Positions 9,116 to 17,800 are shown, counted from the stretch's first letter. The stretch: DNA of 21,414 nt from Choristocarpus tenellus KU-1152 (GCA_964200185.2 CAXNAD020000346.1:1-21414); one strand, 5' to 3'. The notes: generated by a model not told the origin, from the letters alone. Numbers and translations are program-made.

Positions 9116-9129
9116 TTGCTACTACTACT
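9052..9129. repeat. ACT/CTA trinucleotide microsatellite
   Basis: An ACT run with interruptions near 9067 and 9116 occupies about 78 bp. It would encode a Tyr tract in one frame, but no gene context supports translation. Confidence 0.95.
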
Positions 9130-10042
9130 TCAGAATATATGTATTTATTATTGCTCGTATTGTGTTACTATTTTGCTAAGAAATGCTATCTGGTGCACAA
9201 GTAGATATGGGACCATTTGTGCATGTAAGTAGATATGGGAATGCCATGGCCAAATCATTGTGTGTTTGTAACATCTGTCCATGCTGTGGCTATAGAGTTG
9301 TACGGCTGATTTGTTTTGTCACTGAAAAAATATATGGATACTCCAACAGTATATCCAAATATAGTTGAACAGTGTATGTGTAATTACCACGTTGTAAATG
9401 AACAATTACCTCTGAGACTGCTACATAGCATTACATACTGCTACATGGTATAAATTATTTTTGAAGTGTGTGATACTTCAGAGCACAGTGTCATGAAATA
9501 ATGATAGTCTTTATTGAGAGCATTCCATGCATCCACCAGTGCTCGAAGTGGTTTCTTGTATTTGTTTGGCGATATGATGTACAAATTAGATGATGCGAGG
9601 TATGAGGTTCAAATTTGTATGTAAATTTGATTTTTCCAGAAACACCTTCAAAGTGCTCGAGTAGTATTGAAATGTGCAGCCATAGTGTACCAAGCAGGAT
9701 GCTGTGAGGAACATTCAGCACACCTCATTACACTCATAGTGTGGTGTGATAAAGTAATAGGTGAATCCGACCCTTGAATTTCAATAACTATTTGATACTA
9801 TCAATACATATTTTTTGTAAATTACAATTGTGTATGAGATGATGCTGTAACTACTCTTATATGCACTAACCAAGACATTCCATTACTCACCTCAATCAAT
9901 TCATCTGCCCTTCCCTTTCCCCCCCTCCCAAATATCAATCTCTTCTCTAGATGTCGCATCCTAAATGCACAAGCCTCAATTATTCTAACCGTAACCCTTG
10001 ACCTGACTTGGCCATAACCTCAAGCCTATCCCTATGGTGCAG
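9130..10042. other. Intronic or intergenic stretch
   Basis: It contains a short direct repeat (AAGTAGATATGGGA at about 9199 and 9227) and, at 9982-10025, CTAACC/GTAACCC/TTGACC-type sequence resembling a decayed telomere-like array on the complementary strand. Open frames at 9183-9368 (plus) and 9721-9491 (minus) lack phase-compatible splice sites. It ends in GGTGCAG, the acceptor of the next exon. Confidence 0.4.
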
Positions 10043-10190
10043 GAGTGCCAGGTATGAAGAGTTCAAAGTCCAACAGAGGTTAGAAAAGCGCATTGATGAT
10101 CTTGCACCCTCCGTGAAGTCCTCAAGGTTTTCCTCCCGCAGGGCTACGGCAAGATGGGAAGGAGGGCGTCACATTGTTGTTAAGCGGCAG
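10043..10190 (+). CDS. Basic exon, probable upstream exon of the PWWP-like gene
   Basis: The acceptor is ATGGTGCAG (or CCAG nine bases on; both phase 2) and the donor is CGGCAG then GTGAGG, a near-perfect consensus. The frame encodes RYEEFKVQQRLEKRIDDLAP, a charged probably helical stretch, then a Ser/Arg-rich basic part (SRFSSRRATARWEGG, RHIVVKRQ). It exits in phase 0, and the exon at 11284 enters in phase 0, so the two can join, although a 1.1-kb intron would be needed and extra exons may lie between. The basic composition would suit nuclear localisation or nucleic-acid contact. No named domain is recognised. Confidence 0.5.
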
Positions 10191-11283
10191 GTGAGGCACA
10201 TGTAGGACAGGTTCGGGTTGCATTCCACAAATTGGTAATGCTGTGCTATTCCTTTTTGTAGTGATAGATGGTGATTGGTCTGTTTGGTACTTCCTAGTGG
10301 TTGTTGTGTTGATATTGATTGGTGTGGCTTTTGGTGATACTGCCTACTGAATTGTCTGCTCATTGCTTGTTGTAAGTTGTTCAATTGCTAGTGTTACGTT
10401 TATGTTTGTGTTTATGGTCATGTTTCCTAATATAATAGGTTTATTGTTGTTACATTATTAGGTGTAATATTTAGTCTTCACTGGGAGCGCTTTTTTGTTT
10501 GTGGGTGAGTAAATCCTCATCAAGCGCAAAATGACAGTTGCATACTGTTTTTTTAATTAACCCTAAGTGTGAAGATTTGTTCATACATTCATGTCTGATT
10601 TTCTTGTGGCATTTCCTTTCCTCTGGCCAATCTTCAAAATATTGTTAATTTTGTTGTTAAGAAATAGCACCATGTACTCTGAGTAGTACTGTGTAACAAA
10701 CTATTTTTTGTCAAATTCTCTTTTCTTGTTGGTTTTGTGCAGTTCCTAGTTCACAGTATTTTTGTGTCACGAAATTGATACAAAAGGATACCATAAATTT
10801 ATTTGTAAGAAATGATCTGCTAAGGATAATGTCAATAAGGTGTCCTAATGTATTTTGTAGAGCGATATGTTTCATGCTTTAATGCCAACTCTCACACTGA
10901 ACTCGGATACATGACCTTTACATTGGCAGAACTGCTGAGGTGTGAATAGACTCTTTTGATGACCTGGAGAGAGTATTGGTGGGCTGCTAAGAGTGCATGC
11001 ATAGTGTCACTGTTTGAGTGGTAAAATAGTATATGAAGTAATTGGCTCCCCAGTTACTGATTAGTAATTGATGGTGATAATTTGGATATAACTGATAATA
11101 ATCTGTGCCATGTTGTAACTCCATAGAATGGGGATAACCAGTGTCCTATGCACTATTCATTGACATTGTGCACATTTCTTTTTGGATTGCTCCTAGTACT
11201 CACAGCTTCTTCGCTAATGCAATTTCCCAACAAGATCACACATTGCGGCATGAAATTTTGTTGTCACTCTATGTTCCTTCAAG
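10191..11283 (+). other. Putative intron, may hide further exons
   Basis: This T/G-rich DNA contains two exon candidates that join each other in phase: about 10472-10499 (SLHWERFFVC; donor GTGG then GTGAGT) and 10859-10935 (after TATTTTGTAG; RYVSCFNANSHTELGYMTFT, then LAELL). Their entry phase does not match the phase-0 exit at 10190 unless a weaker donor near 10198 is used, so I leave them out of the main model. A third segment at 11211-11292 (FFANAISQQDHTLRHEILLS) is phase-compatible with 10935 but overlaps the start of the exon at 11284 in another frame. Confidence 0.35.
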
Positions 11284-11490
11284 AACTTAAACGACTGGCC
11301 ACTGAGGGTAGAAGGAGGTGGAAGAGGAGGAGGGCGTGAAGATGGCATTGAGACAGTAGCTCCAGCTATGGCATCAGGGTTGAGGCCAGCAGTGAGATCA
11401 AGAGAAGTTGCAGTGGACACAATTGTATTGGCCAGGTGTAGACGAAAGAGCCAGACCATGTGGCCGGCACGAGTCTGTTCCAGGAGAGAG
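11284..11490 (+). CDS. PWWP-like protein, exon with N-terminal half of the domain
   Basis: The frame is open for 69 codons from TTCCTTCAAG to a consensus donor (AGAGAG then GTAAGA), phase 0 in and out. A Gly/Arg-rich lead (VEGGGRGGGRED) is followed by VAVDTIVLARCRRKSQTMWP and then ARV. This matches the start of a PWWP domain: a short strand of type D-x-(L/I/V)-V-x-A-(K/R), a turn, then W-P-A-x-V, as in chromatin readers that bind methylated histone tails and DNA. The signature P-W-W-P is reduced to T-M-W-P here, and the usual Trp before Ala is Leu, so aromatic-cage residues may differ. The second half is on the next exon. A 133-codon minus-strand frame (11615-11214) overlaps but lacks splice-linked partners and is treated as a mirror. 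Confidence 0.6.
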
Positions 11491-12172
11491 GTAAGAGAGT
11501 CACGTTGATACTCTAGTTTCAGCAGTGTGTTGAATGAGGGTTTAAGGTTAGCTGGGTTGGTATTATGGTAGCGGTGACGATACTGAGGGGGGGTTGAGGG
11601 CATTGAGGGGAGCATTAATGCTTTGTGAAGCCAATGGGGATTGAGTTGGCTTTCAAGTTCAGCACTTTAAAATTTTCTGTTCTTAATACTTTGAATTAGC
11701 TGGTGGGACTGTTGAGGCAGGTGGCAAGAGAGAGTGGTGTTGCTGGGTCTGTCATGTGCTGCACCTTAAACTGTGAATCTCACCAACAGAGCTAACGTAT
11801 CTTAGAGGGTAGAGCTGCGTCCATTTCGGCCCCATAATCCAATTTGTCATTTTGATGTAATTTTGGTTATCGTGTTGGTTAGGAAGTGTCAACGTCCTTG
11901 TTCCGGACACACCTTTCAAAACATACACATTTTTCCCTTCTCCGAAATATTTGGGAGTAGGAAAATGTCATAAAAAACACCATGGGAAATCAAGCCCCAA
12001 ATGGACGAACAGGGCAACATTCGTACCCTCTAAGATACTTTCACTCAACACTTGTACCAAAGGTGTTCTACCCCCCAACCTATTTTATACACCCACTCAT
12101 CCATCCTGCTCTTCTTGCTGATGTACAACCCTGGTGTCATTCTGGACAAATCTCTGGAATATTTCTGGAAAG
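11491..12172 (+). other. Intron splitting the PWWP-like domain, contains a MITE
   Basis: It starts GTAAGA and ends CTGGAAAG, with the acceptor AG at 12171-12172; 12173 is the first exon base that keeps the frame after a TGA at about 12118. MITE copy 2 occupies 11789-12046, over a third of the intron. Without it the intron would be about 420 bp. Confidence 0.5.
11789..12046 (+). mobile_element. Non-autonomous TIR element (MITE), family A copy 2
   Basis: This 258-bp element begins GAGCTAACGTATCTTAGAGG and ends with the inverse of the consensus (CCCTCTAAGATACTTTCACTC). A 4-bp target duplication AACA flanks it (11785-11788 and 12047-12050). It aligns end to end with copy 1 at 1420-1674, including the internal block around AGGAAGTGTCAA and CTTGTTCCG. 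There is no coding capacity. It lies inside an intron of the PWWP-like gene in the same orientation as copy 1. Confidence 0.88.
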
Positions 12173-12370
12173 GTCTTGGAGCGACTCAAAGAGGCACCAG
12201 CAGGGGATTGTGGTGTGGATGTAAGAAATGAGTGCCTGGTGGTATTCCTGTGTGAAGGGGGTCACCATGTGACAGACTGGGTGTCGCCCCATGTCATACG
12301 GCCATACCAGAGCCGTGCCATGTCCCATCCTAAAAAGAAGAAAGGAAATATGGGGACTATCCGACTTCAG
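12173..12370 (+). CDS. PWWP-like protein, exon with C-terminal half of the domain
   Basis: The segment is 66 codons, phase 0 in and out; the donor is CTTCAG then GTATTA. It reads VLERLKEAPAGDCGVDVRNE, then CLVVFLCEGGHHVTDWVSPH and VIRPYQS. The C-terminal half of a PWWP domain is a strand of type V-x-F-(F/L)-(G/x) followed after a few residues by W-(V/I) and then (L/I)-x-P-(F/Y); VVFLCEGGHHVTDWVSPHVIRPY fits this well. A basic KKKKG cluster follows, common after reader domains. With the preceding exon the domain is about 75 residues, a normal size. The start of this exon was chosen because it is the AG that restores phase 0 and gives the expected domain spacing. The following exon starts with a helix, as most PWWP domains do. 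Confidence 0.6.
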
Positions 12371-13142
12371 GTATTATAGTTCCTCATGCTTGCCCTAACT
12401 CTGAGCTTTTATGTGGGAGAGTGATTTCAAGAACGAAGGAGTAGTGAAAGTTGAAGGACGAATCTAACGCTAACCCTACCCTAATCCCGCAGACAGTTCT
12501 ACTGATTCAAATGTTTTTTGTGCTATATTGCCTTCTCTCGCAAATCTTATTGTAATTTTAAACTTCTATGGTGAAATAGTACTTCATATTTGAGTAGAAC
12601 ATAATGCCGGATAGCACTCTTGATCAGATTAGAAACAAGCCTGGATGAAAGGTTTTCCGGAGGAATATAATGCCATTCTCTATTGCTACGACTTGCAGGG
12701 TGGGATTGCATTTTTGATATTCTTTCCCCCCTCCCTACTAGATAGAAATGTATTCTCTGATATACAGCTAGCCCTGGTCATGTGATTGATAAGAGCATGT
12801 GGCACTATCTTAATTGCATCCACCAGAATTAATTCAGAGGAATGTGCTTTGTTCATACCTAGCAGACGTATTACATAAACACCTGTTTTACATCCACTAA
12901 TGTGATGACCTACTTGTTGTCCTCAATGGCATGGGCTAGCACATTTTTTTTTCACAGCACCACCAGGATTTTCGATTTTTTATGCAGATCTTTACCTCAT
13001 ATGGCCTTGTCCTTGGTCCGTAGCTATATTCATACAAATGAAAGGTTGAAGGATCAAACACAATGTGCAATGTAGATGCAAAGTGACATTTCCTCCTCCT
13101 CCTCCTCCTCCTCCTCAAACTTTCCAATTTATCCTCCATTAG
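12371..13142 (+). other. Putative intron
   Basis: The stretch runs from GTATTA to CCTCCATTAG. It contains CTAACGCTAACCCTACCCTAATCCCG at 12466-12491 (telomere-like, C-rich strand) and a TCC repeat near its 3' end that may serve as an extended pyrimidine tract. No other gene is seen. Confidence 0.5.
13091..13116. repeat. TCC trinucleotide microsatellite next to an acceptor
   Basis: About eight TCC units lie 26 bases upstream of the AG at 13141-13142. The position is consistent with an expanded polypyrimidine tract of that splice acceptor. Confidence 0.9.
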
Positions 13143-13990
13143 CCGGACTTCATTGCTGCCGAGGCATGGGCTGAAAGCCTCATGGACCTTGTCGTTTCTG
13201 CACGTGGTGAGGCCAGTATTGCAATACGCAATTGCCATGAGAAGGCTGCTTCTACCGACACCACTTCTCTATTTGCCGAGACAGCCTTGTTGCAACTAAA
13301 CACCGAGGGTGAGAAGGTTGGTGGGGAAGAGAATGAAGGTATCTTTCGTGAGGATCAAAGAACTGGGCATGATGAGAACGCAGTTAGGGTGGAAACAAAG
13401 GGGGTGAAAGAGGACGAAGCAAGGGTGATGATGGGCAGATGTGCGGGTGGTGACTACACAGACAGAGAAGGGGAAAAGTCTTTGGGGAGAGAGGTGCTAG
13501 ACGAAGCGGATTTTCATGAGGTTGAGAAAACGTTTCCCATACAAGGAAATGATCTGGTAGAGGCAAGCAATGGGAGAAGTGTCAAGGCCATTGCTAGTGC
13601 CGGGCTTGCTGGAAGGGTTGCCATAGAGTTGTCAGAAAGGGAGCAGGAAGTATCTCCGGAACACATGGGATCGGAACAAGGATTCAGAAGTACAAATCAC
13701 CTTCGAATATCAGTTTCCCAGGGTATAGATTGCAATGGAAGTAGTATGGGGAATTGTAAAGAAGTTTACAGTGGGATAGGGGGCCAGGAAGGGTTTCTGC
13801 AAAGTCCTAGCTTGGACGGTGGGGTTGGAGGTGGAGGAGGGATGAAGGGGGCAGCAATGCAGGGGGCAGCAATGCAGGGCTTGCCTTCTGAGAGTAAGGG
13901 GTTATTGGAGGGAGATTCTGCAGAAGGAAAGGCAATATTTGGGGCTTGTGAGGCAAGGAATGGGGTCAGTCTTGCTTGTCAGCACAAGAG
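13143..13990 (+). CDS. PWWP-like protein, helix and acidic/Gly-rich exon
   Basis: After CCTCCATTAG the frame is open in phase 0 for 282 codons to a donor AAGAG then GTGCGT (phase 2 out). If unspliced it would stop at 14004-14006 (TGA). It starts PDFIAAEAWAESLMDLVVSA, a helix like the one that packs against the barrel at the end of PWWP domains. The remaining about 250 residues are hydrophilic and acidic (many Glu/Asp, Gly, Ser). They include a Gly run (GGVGGGGGMKG) and a tandem 8-codon-scale repeat around GAAMQGAAMQG near 13850-13878. Disorder is likely. Codon use and base composition match the flanking exons. Joining to 14986 is phase-compatible. Confidence 0.6.
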
Positions 13991-14985
13991 GTGCGTATTT
14001 GTGTGAGTATTGATCAGTGTGTAAATGTTGTAATTGTGCCACACGCGCTTGCTTTTCCTGTGTAGCACATCATTTGAGAATTTACTTGTTTGGTTGCTCT
14101 AAAATTGAAAGGAAAATGGTCATACCTCAAAAATGTATGTATAACCAAGTGATTACAGAGGTGAAGCATCCTATACCTTCCATAAATACATAGATGAAGC
14201 TTCAGAGAGATCTTAACCATAATAGTAATATCCAGATGTGTCACTCATTCTAGATTGGAAATACCTTGCTGTGAGTTGAAGTGGGATCTGGCAGAATATT
14301 TGGACTAGTCCCTATCACGTAATCCCTCAATCACCTTCACATTGTTAGCCTAGTAGGTAAACTGCATTTCACTAAGAAGAGAACAGGAGAATATCTTAAT
14401 ATAGAAAATTAGTACGCTTTTACTATCTTCCTCTGTCTTTTTCTCCCTCTTTCTAATATCCGTGAATTATGTGTATAGGTACAATATACATTTGTGTAGG
14501 TTGGCACTAATACATTCTCCTTGTTCCCACTCCCTGTCTAATCCGTACGCCCAAATCATACCGGCTTATAGTCTACCCAACAAATCCTCCCTGACAGTTG
14601 CTTTATATTAATAGGTACAATATCAACACCTACTTCGGCAGTGTTGAGAGACTTTCAATCCCATGTCAATTTTCTGGTCAACTTTACAACTCCTGGTCTG
14701 TACTTCACCCCTGCACCCTGCACCTCTTTTCCCCACATCCTTTTTTCCCACGAAATTTATATCTGCCACACACATGCATTATCTGACTCCAGCTATATCT
14801 TTATTCTAGACCCTTGTGTCCCTTCCCTAAGACTTGACCCATGTCAACATGATCTCAAGTTAAATTCATGTGGCCAGCCTGCTGCTTTTTACCAACCTAC
14901 CCTTTGAAGATTCTATACAGTACATCCCAAATATTCATAATAATGCACACATTATGTAGCCTTGCCACATTCCGTCCAATATCAG
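13991..14985 (+). other. Putative intron with possible alternative exon near 14613
   Basis: The stretch runs from GTGCGT to CAATATCAG. Within it, ATAG followed by GTACAAT occurs twice (about 14477 and 14611). The second is followed by open frames of 60-90 codons: in the phase matching the donor at 13990 it reads RYNINTYFGSVERLSIPCQF and stops at 14784-14786. This could be an alternative last exon. Another frame is open to 14907 (includes SHVNFLVNFTTPGLYFTPAP). No strong donor follows, so I treat the block as intron in the main model. Confidence 0.4.
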
Positions 14986-16560
14986 GCCTTGCTCTATGTT
15001 AGCACCACAAGACGTTGAAGAAGTTGGGCAGAGAAAATTCCAACGCAAGCAGTTATCGAGCACTTCTAAACAGCTCTGTTGCACCAATGGTAGCGAGGAC
15101 TTTGGCCAGGACAAAGGCCTGGTGAACCAACTAGTGCAGTGCAAGGATGGCAATGTTGCAAGAAAGGAATCACCTCAGGGAGGAGTTGATAGAGCCCCCC
15201 ATGTATGTGGAGGGGGTCAGGAACAAGCTCAGTCTAGGGGACAGGATCAGGTTCAGGTTCAGACATCAATTCAGCTCCATGATACTCAGGCCACCCAGGG
15301 TAATTCCCAAGCTGATCAGCCTCAAGCCAATACCTACGCTCAGACACAGGGTAGGCCTCAGGATCTGACTTTGGCTCAGTCTCTGACTCCGAGAGCCATT
15401 CAGGCACACATAATCGATCAAATGTACCCATCACATGCCCACTTTCAAGCGAAGGTTGATCAGTCCAAAGCCAAAGCACCTACCCCCATCATGGGTCAGG
15501 GTCAGGTTTATCATCAAGATATGGGTCAGATGCAGTCTTCTGAGACCACTCTGGCTACTCTGACCACTAAAACAACCCAGGGATATGGGCAGGCTCCAGT
15601 GCATTCTGTGCATTCTCAGGATCGGTCACAGGTGGTTCAGCTCAAGACCAATGCCCATACCCTCGCCCAGGGTCAGACTCAGGCTCAGGCTATGGCAACG
15701 GCTCAATTCCAACCTCAAGAAGCTACTCAGGCTCATCCTATTGCAACAACTCAGTTTCAGAATCAAAAGGTCACTCCGGTTCAGACTATGGCAATGGCTC
15801 AGTTTCAGACTCAAAAGGCTACTCAGGCTCACGCAATGCTTCAGGTACGTCCACATCTTCAGGGTCAGTCACAGGTCAGGCAACCCCAGGCCAATTTCCT
15901 AAATCACACTCAGACTCGGTCTCAGATTCAGACACAGGTGACTCACACTCCTTCAAAGGCTCGTATACTTCCCATTCCATCCCAGGCTCTGTCCATTGTT
16001 GGCCAGCCCCTGGCCAATGTACTTACCCACAATGTGGATCAGGTTCATGCAAAGGCTAAGGTGCATTTCACTCATGCCCAGGGTCACCCACAGGTTGGTC
16101 AGACCCAGGATAACACCCTTTCCCACACCAAGGGTCACACTAATGCTGCACCTAAGTCTCAGGCTCAGAACCAGGGTGCTCAGATACCTAAAGCCCATGT
16201 CAAGGACAAGGGTCATTCTCAAGTTTGTTATTCTCAGGCTGACAATCACACTCAAGCTGAGGGCCAGGCTCAAGCTCAGAGTAATCCGTTGCAGTATGGG
16301 CAAGGGAAGCGTGACATTCATGGCAGTCAATCACAGGGCCATCATAAGGGTCAGCCAGGAGGCCCTGCCCAAAGCAGGTCGGATTCCCAGGGAGAGAAAC
16401 ATGTCTCTGGCGTCATTCACAATGGTGGTGGGGTGGGTGGTAGCAGAGGAGGAGATGGATGTGCTCGAGGGCCACCAGGGATGGGATACAGGACGCTTGC
16501 AGGCTACCCCTACAAATTTCCACATTCTTTGCCTCCACACAGTCCACATAACATATCGAC
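14986..16560 (+). CDS. PWWP-like protein, long Gln/His-rich low-complexity exon
   Basis: The acceptor is CAATATCAG and the donor is TCGAC then GTGAGT. It enters and leaves in phase 2, with about 525 codons without a stop. After a short ordinary start (APQDVEEVGQRKFQRKQLSS) the sequence is dominated by Gln, Ala, His, Ser and Thr in short QAQ, QGQ, HAQ motifs, with a three-unit 16-residue tandem repeat (15692-15835). It then turns Gly/Ser-rich (GGGVGGSRGGDGCARGPPG) and ends with Pro/His (LPPHSPHNIS). Such Gln-rich regions are common in transcriptional co-regulators and can drive self-association; that role is inferred. The other open frames over this exon (Arg/Leu-rich plus, Leu/Ser-rich minus) follow from the CAG-GCT-CAG codon pattern. 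No catalytic domain is present. Confidence 0.65.
15692..15835 (+). repeat. Three 48-bp coding tandem repeats
   Basis: Three in-frame 16-codon units lie end to end: MATAQFQPQEATQAHP, then IATTQFQNQKVTPVQT, then MAMAQFQTQKATQAHA. Divergence between units shows the duplication is not recent. The 48-bp length preserves the frame. Confidence 0.85.
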
Positions 16561-16639
16561 GTGAGTGCTGCAAGTTGTTTGTGAGTGTGTTTGTGCCTGA
16601 AACCCACCTACCTACCAGTGTTGTATGTGCTGGTTGCAG

Positions 16640-16682
16640 GTATAATGAAAGAGATGATGTGAGTGCATCTGATGAGTGTTGA
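16640..16682 (+). CDS. PWWP-like protein, short terminal exon
   Basis: The acceptor is CTGGTTGCAG. The first base completes the Thr codon left by the donor at 16561, then YNERDDVSASDEC and a TGA stop at 16680-16682. The intron (16561-16639) is 79 bases. Phase match and good splice sites support it. An alternative is that the donor-like GATGAT then GTGAGT at 16659 is used and translation continues further downstream. In the simple model exons 11284-16682 encode about 956 residues, plus whatever upstream exons add. Confidence 0.55.
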
Positions 16683-16702
16683 TATGTGAATGGTGTATTT
16701 GT

Positions 16703-16970
16703 GAGCCAAAGTAAACGAGAGGTACCCAGGTATTGGTCGTTTCTCATTTTTTAAGTCAGGTTTTTAATCTTTCTTGCAATTCACCCATGCTTTATTTCTA
16801 TAGATGAAGTTCTAAATTTGACTTGAAAACATCGATTTCTCTATTGTTTGAAGAATTTCGACACAATTCATAAAATTTCCTACACGCTTTTGTAAGAGTA
16901 GATGATATTTTCACTTATTTGTCAGTATCCTTAAAATGCAACTCTGGGTACCTCTCGCTTGCTTTGACTC
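16703..16970. mobile_element. TIR element of a second type (family B) just past the stop
   Basis: This 268-bp element starts GAGCCAAAGTAAACGAGAGG followed by TACCCAG. It ends with the inverse (CTGGGTACC then TCTCGCTTGCTTTGACTC), so the ends are imperfect inverted repeats of about 27 bp with 3 differences. The outer bases GAGTCAAAG and a GAGAGG-like inner part parallel the ends of family A, suggesting mobilisation by the same or related transposase. The interior is AT-rich and unlike family A. Exact 4-bp flanking duplications are not evident (TTGT on the left, TGTG on the right). It may contribute 3'-UTR sequence to the gene ending at 16682. Confidence 0.75.
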
Positions 16971-17623
16971 TGTGGTTTATGTTTGTGCTAAATACACCAC
17001 AACTGTAGGATATTTTCAGCTACTAAATGGTCATCTGCGCCTAACTGTTTTTATTGCTGGCATGCGTTGAGGTTATATTTTGTATTTTTTACAGTACTTG
17101 AAAATCTTCTGGCTTGGGTTTTCCTTGAATCAGCTTGTGATCATATTGAGTGCGCGAATAGATTCTGTTCCCAAGCGAAATAATATGTTTCATAGCCTGC
17201 AAGACTTGAAGTTGTGTGAATGAGACCTTATACAACAAGTCACACTTTCTCCTAAATGTAGTAGAAATTGGCTTGATATTTGCTGTGTTTAAAACTTGAT
17301 CTTATGGGCAGGTGACTACAACTTTAGTGATATCCAAGCCCTCCACTCTTGTATGTAGAGCTCTTCTAGTGTCTTGGGCAAAGCTCTTAGTCCTCTGAAA
17401 AGAACTGTGTTGAGAAGTAGTCATTTGGGTAGATGTACTTGATCAATATTTGTACATGAGATGACACAAGCCTCTAGCAAGGGAGGATGGGGGGCGAAGA
17501 AAGGTTTCAAAACATTGTTTCTGGAAATTTTGCAAACATGATATGGAATGAGACTGTTTAAACAGTTTCAAACATTGCTTTTCAATGTTGCATGTGCATT
17601 GCCATCGGCATCAACAATTGCAG
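16971..17623. other. Intergenic stretch, nothing recognised
   Basis: AT-rich DNA with no repeat, RNA gene or convincing exon. Confidence 0.4.
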
Positions 17624-17687
17624 GTTGGAGTTGGGACTAGGGAGATTTTTTGTTTGTGTAGAATATGTGCCGATTACTGGAGATGAG
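17624..17687 (+). CDS. Weak exon candidate
   Basis: The segment lies between CAATTGCAG and a consensus donor (GATGAG then GTAAGG). In the frame open to the donor it reads LELGLGRFFVCVEYVPITGD then E, entering in phase 2 and leaving in phase 0. The segment YVPITGDE resembles the Y-(V/I)-P-x-x-G-D strand found in S1-type domains such as exosome cap subunits, but eight residues are not enough to call it. A tiny phase-0 candidate (17774-17800, FPSIVVCGQ, donor CAG then GTAGCC) follows. The surrounding sequence gives no further support. Confidence 0.25.
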
Positions 17688-17800
17688 GTAAGGATCAGGC
17701 TTTGTGCGAAGTGGTGCAGCGCCTAAGCAAATGAGGAGTAATTTTGTTCTAATTGTATATTTTCATTCATTAGTTTCCTAGTATTGTTGTGTGCGGTCAG

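Noticed and set aside
8988-9179. Poly-Tyr open frame
   Set aside because: It is a direct translation of the ACT microsatellite without gene context.
9183-9368. Cys-rich stretch (CVCNICPCCG) suggestive of a zinc-binding site
   Set aside because: The Cys spacing fits no known finger, and the frame has no phase-compatible acceptor or donor.
11214-11615. 133-codon minus-strand open frame
   Set aside because: It looks protein-like, but the plus strand over the same bases gives a PWWP-type motif with good splice sites and phase-matched neighbours, so the minus frame is treated as a mirror.
15585-16747. Arg/Leu-rich plus frames and Leu/Ser-rich minus frames over the Gln-rich exon
   Set aside because: They result from the repetitive CAG-GCT-CAG codon pattern read in other frames; none has independent splice or domain support.
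17660-17687. S1-domain-like strand YVPITGDE suggesting an exosome cap subunit
   Set aside because: Only eight residues match in character, with no neighbouring exons that extend the domain.
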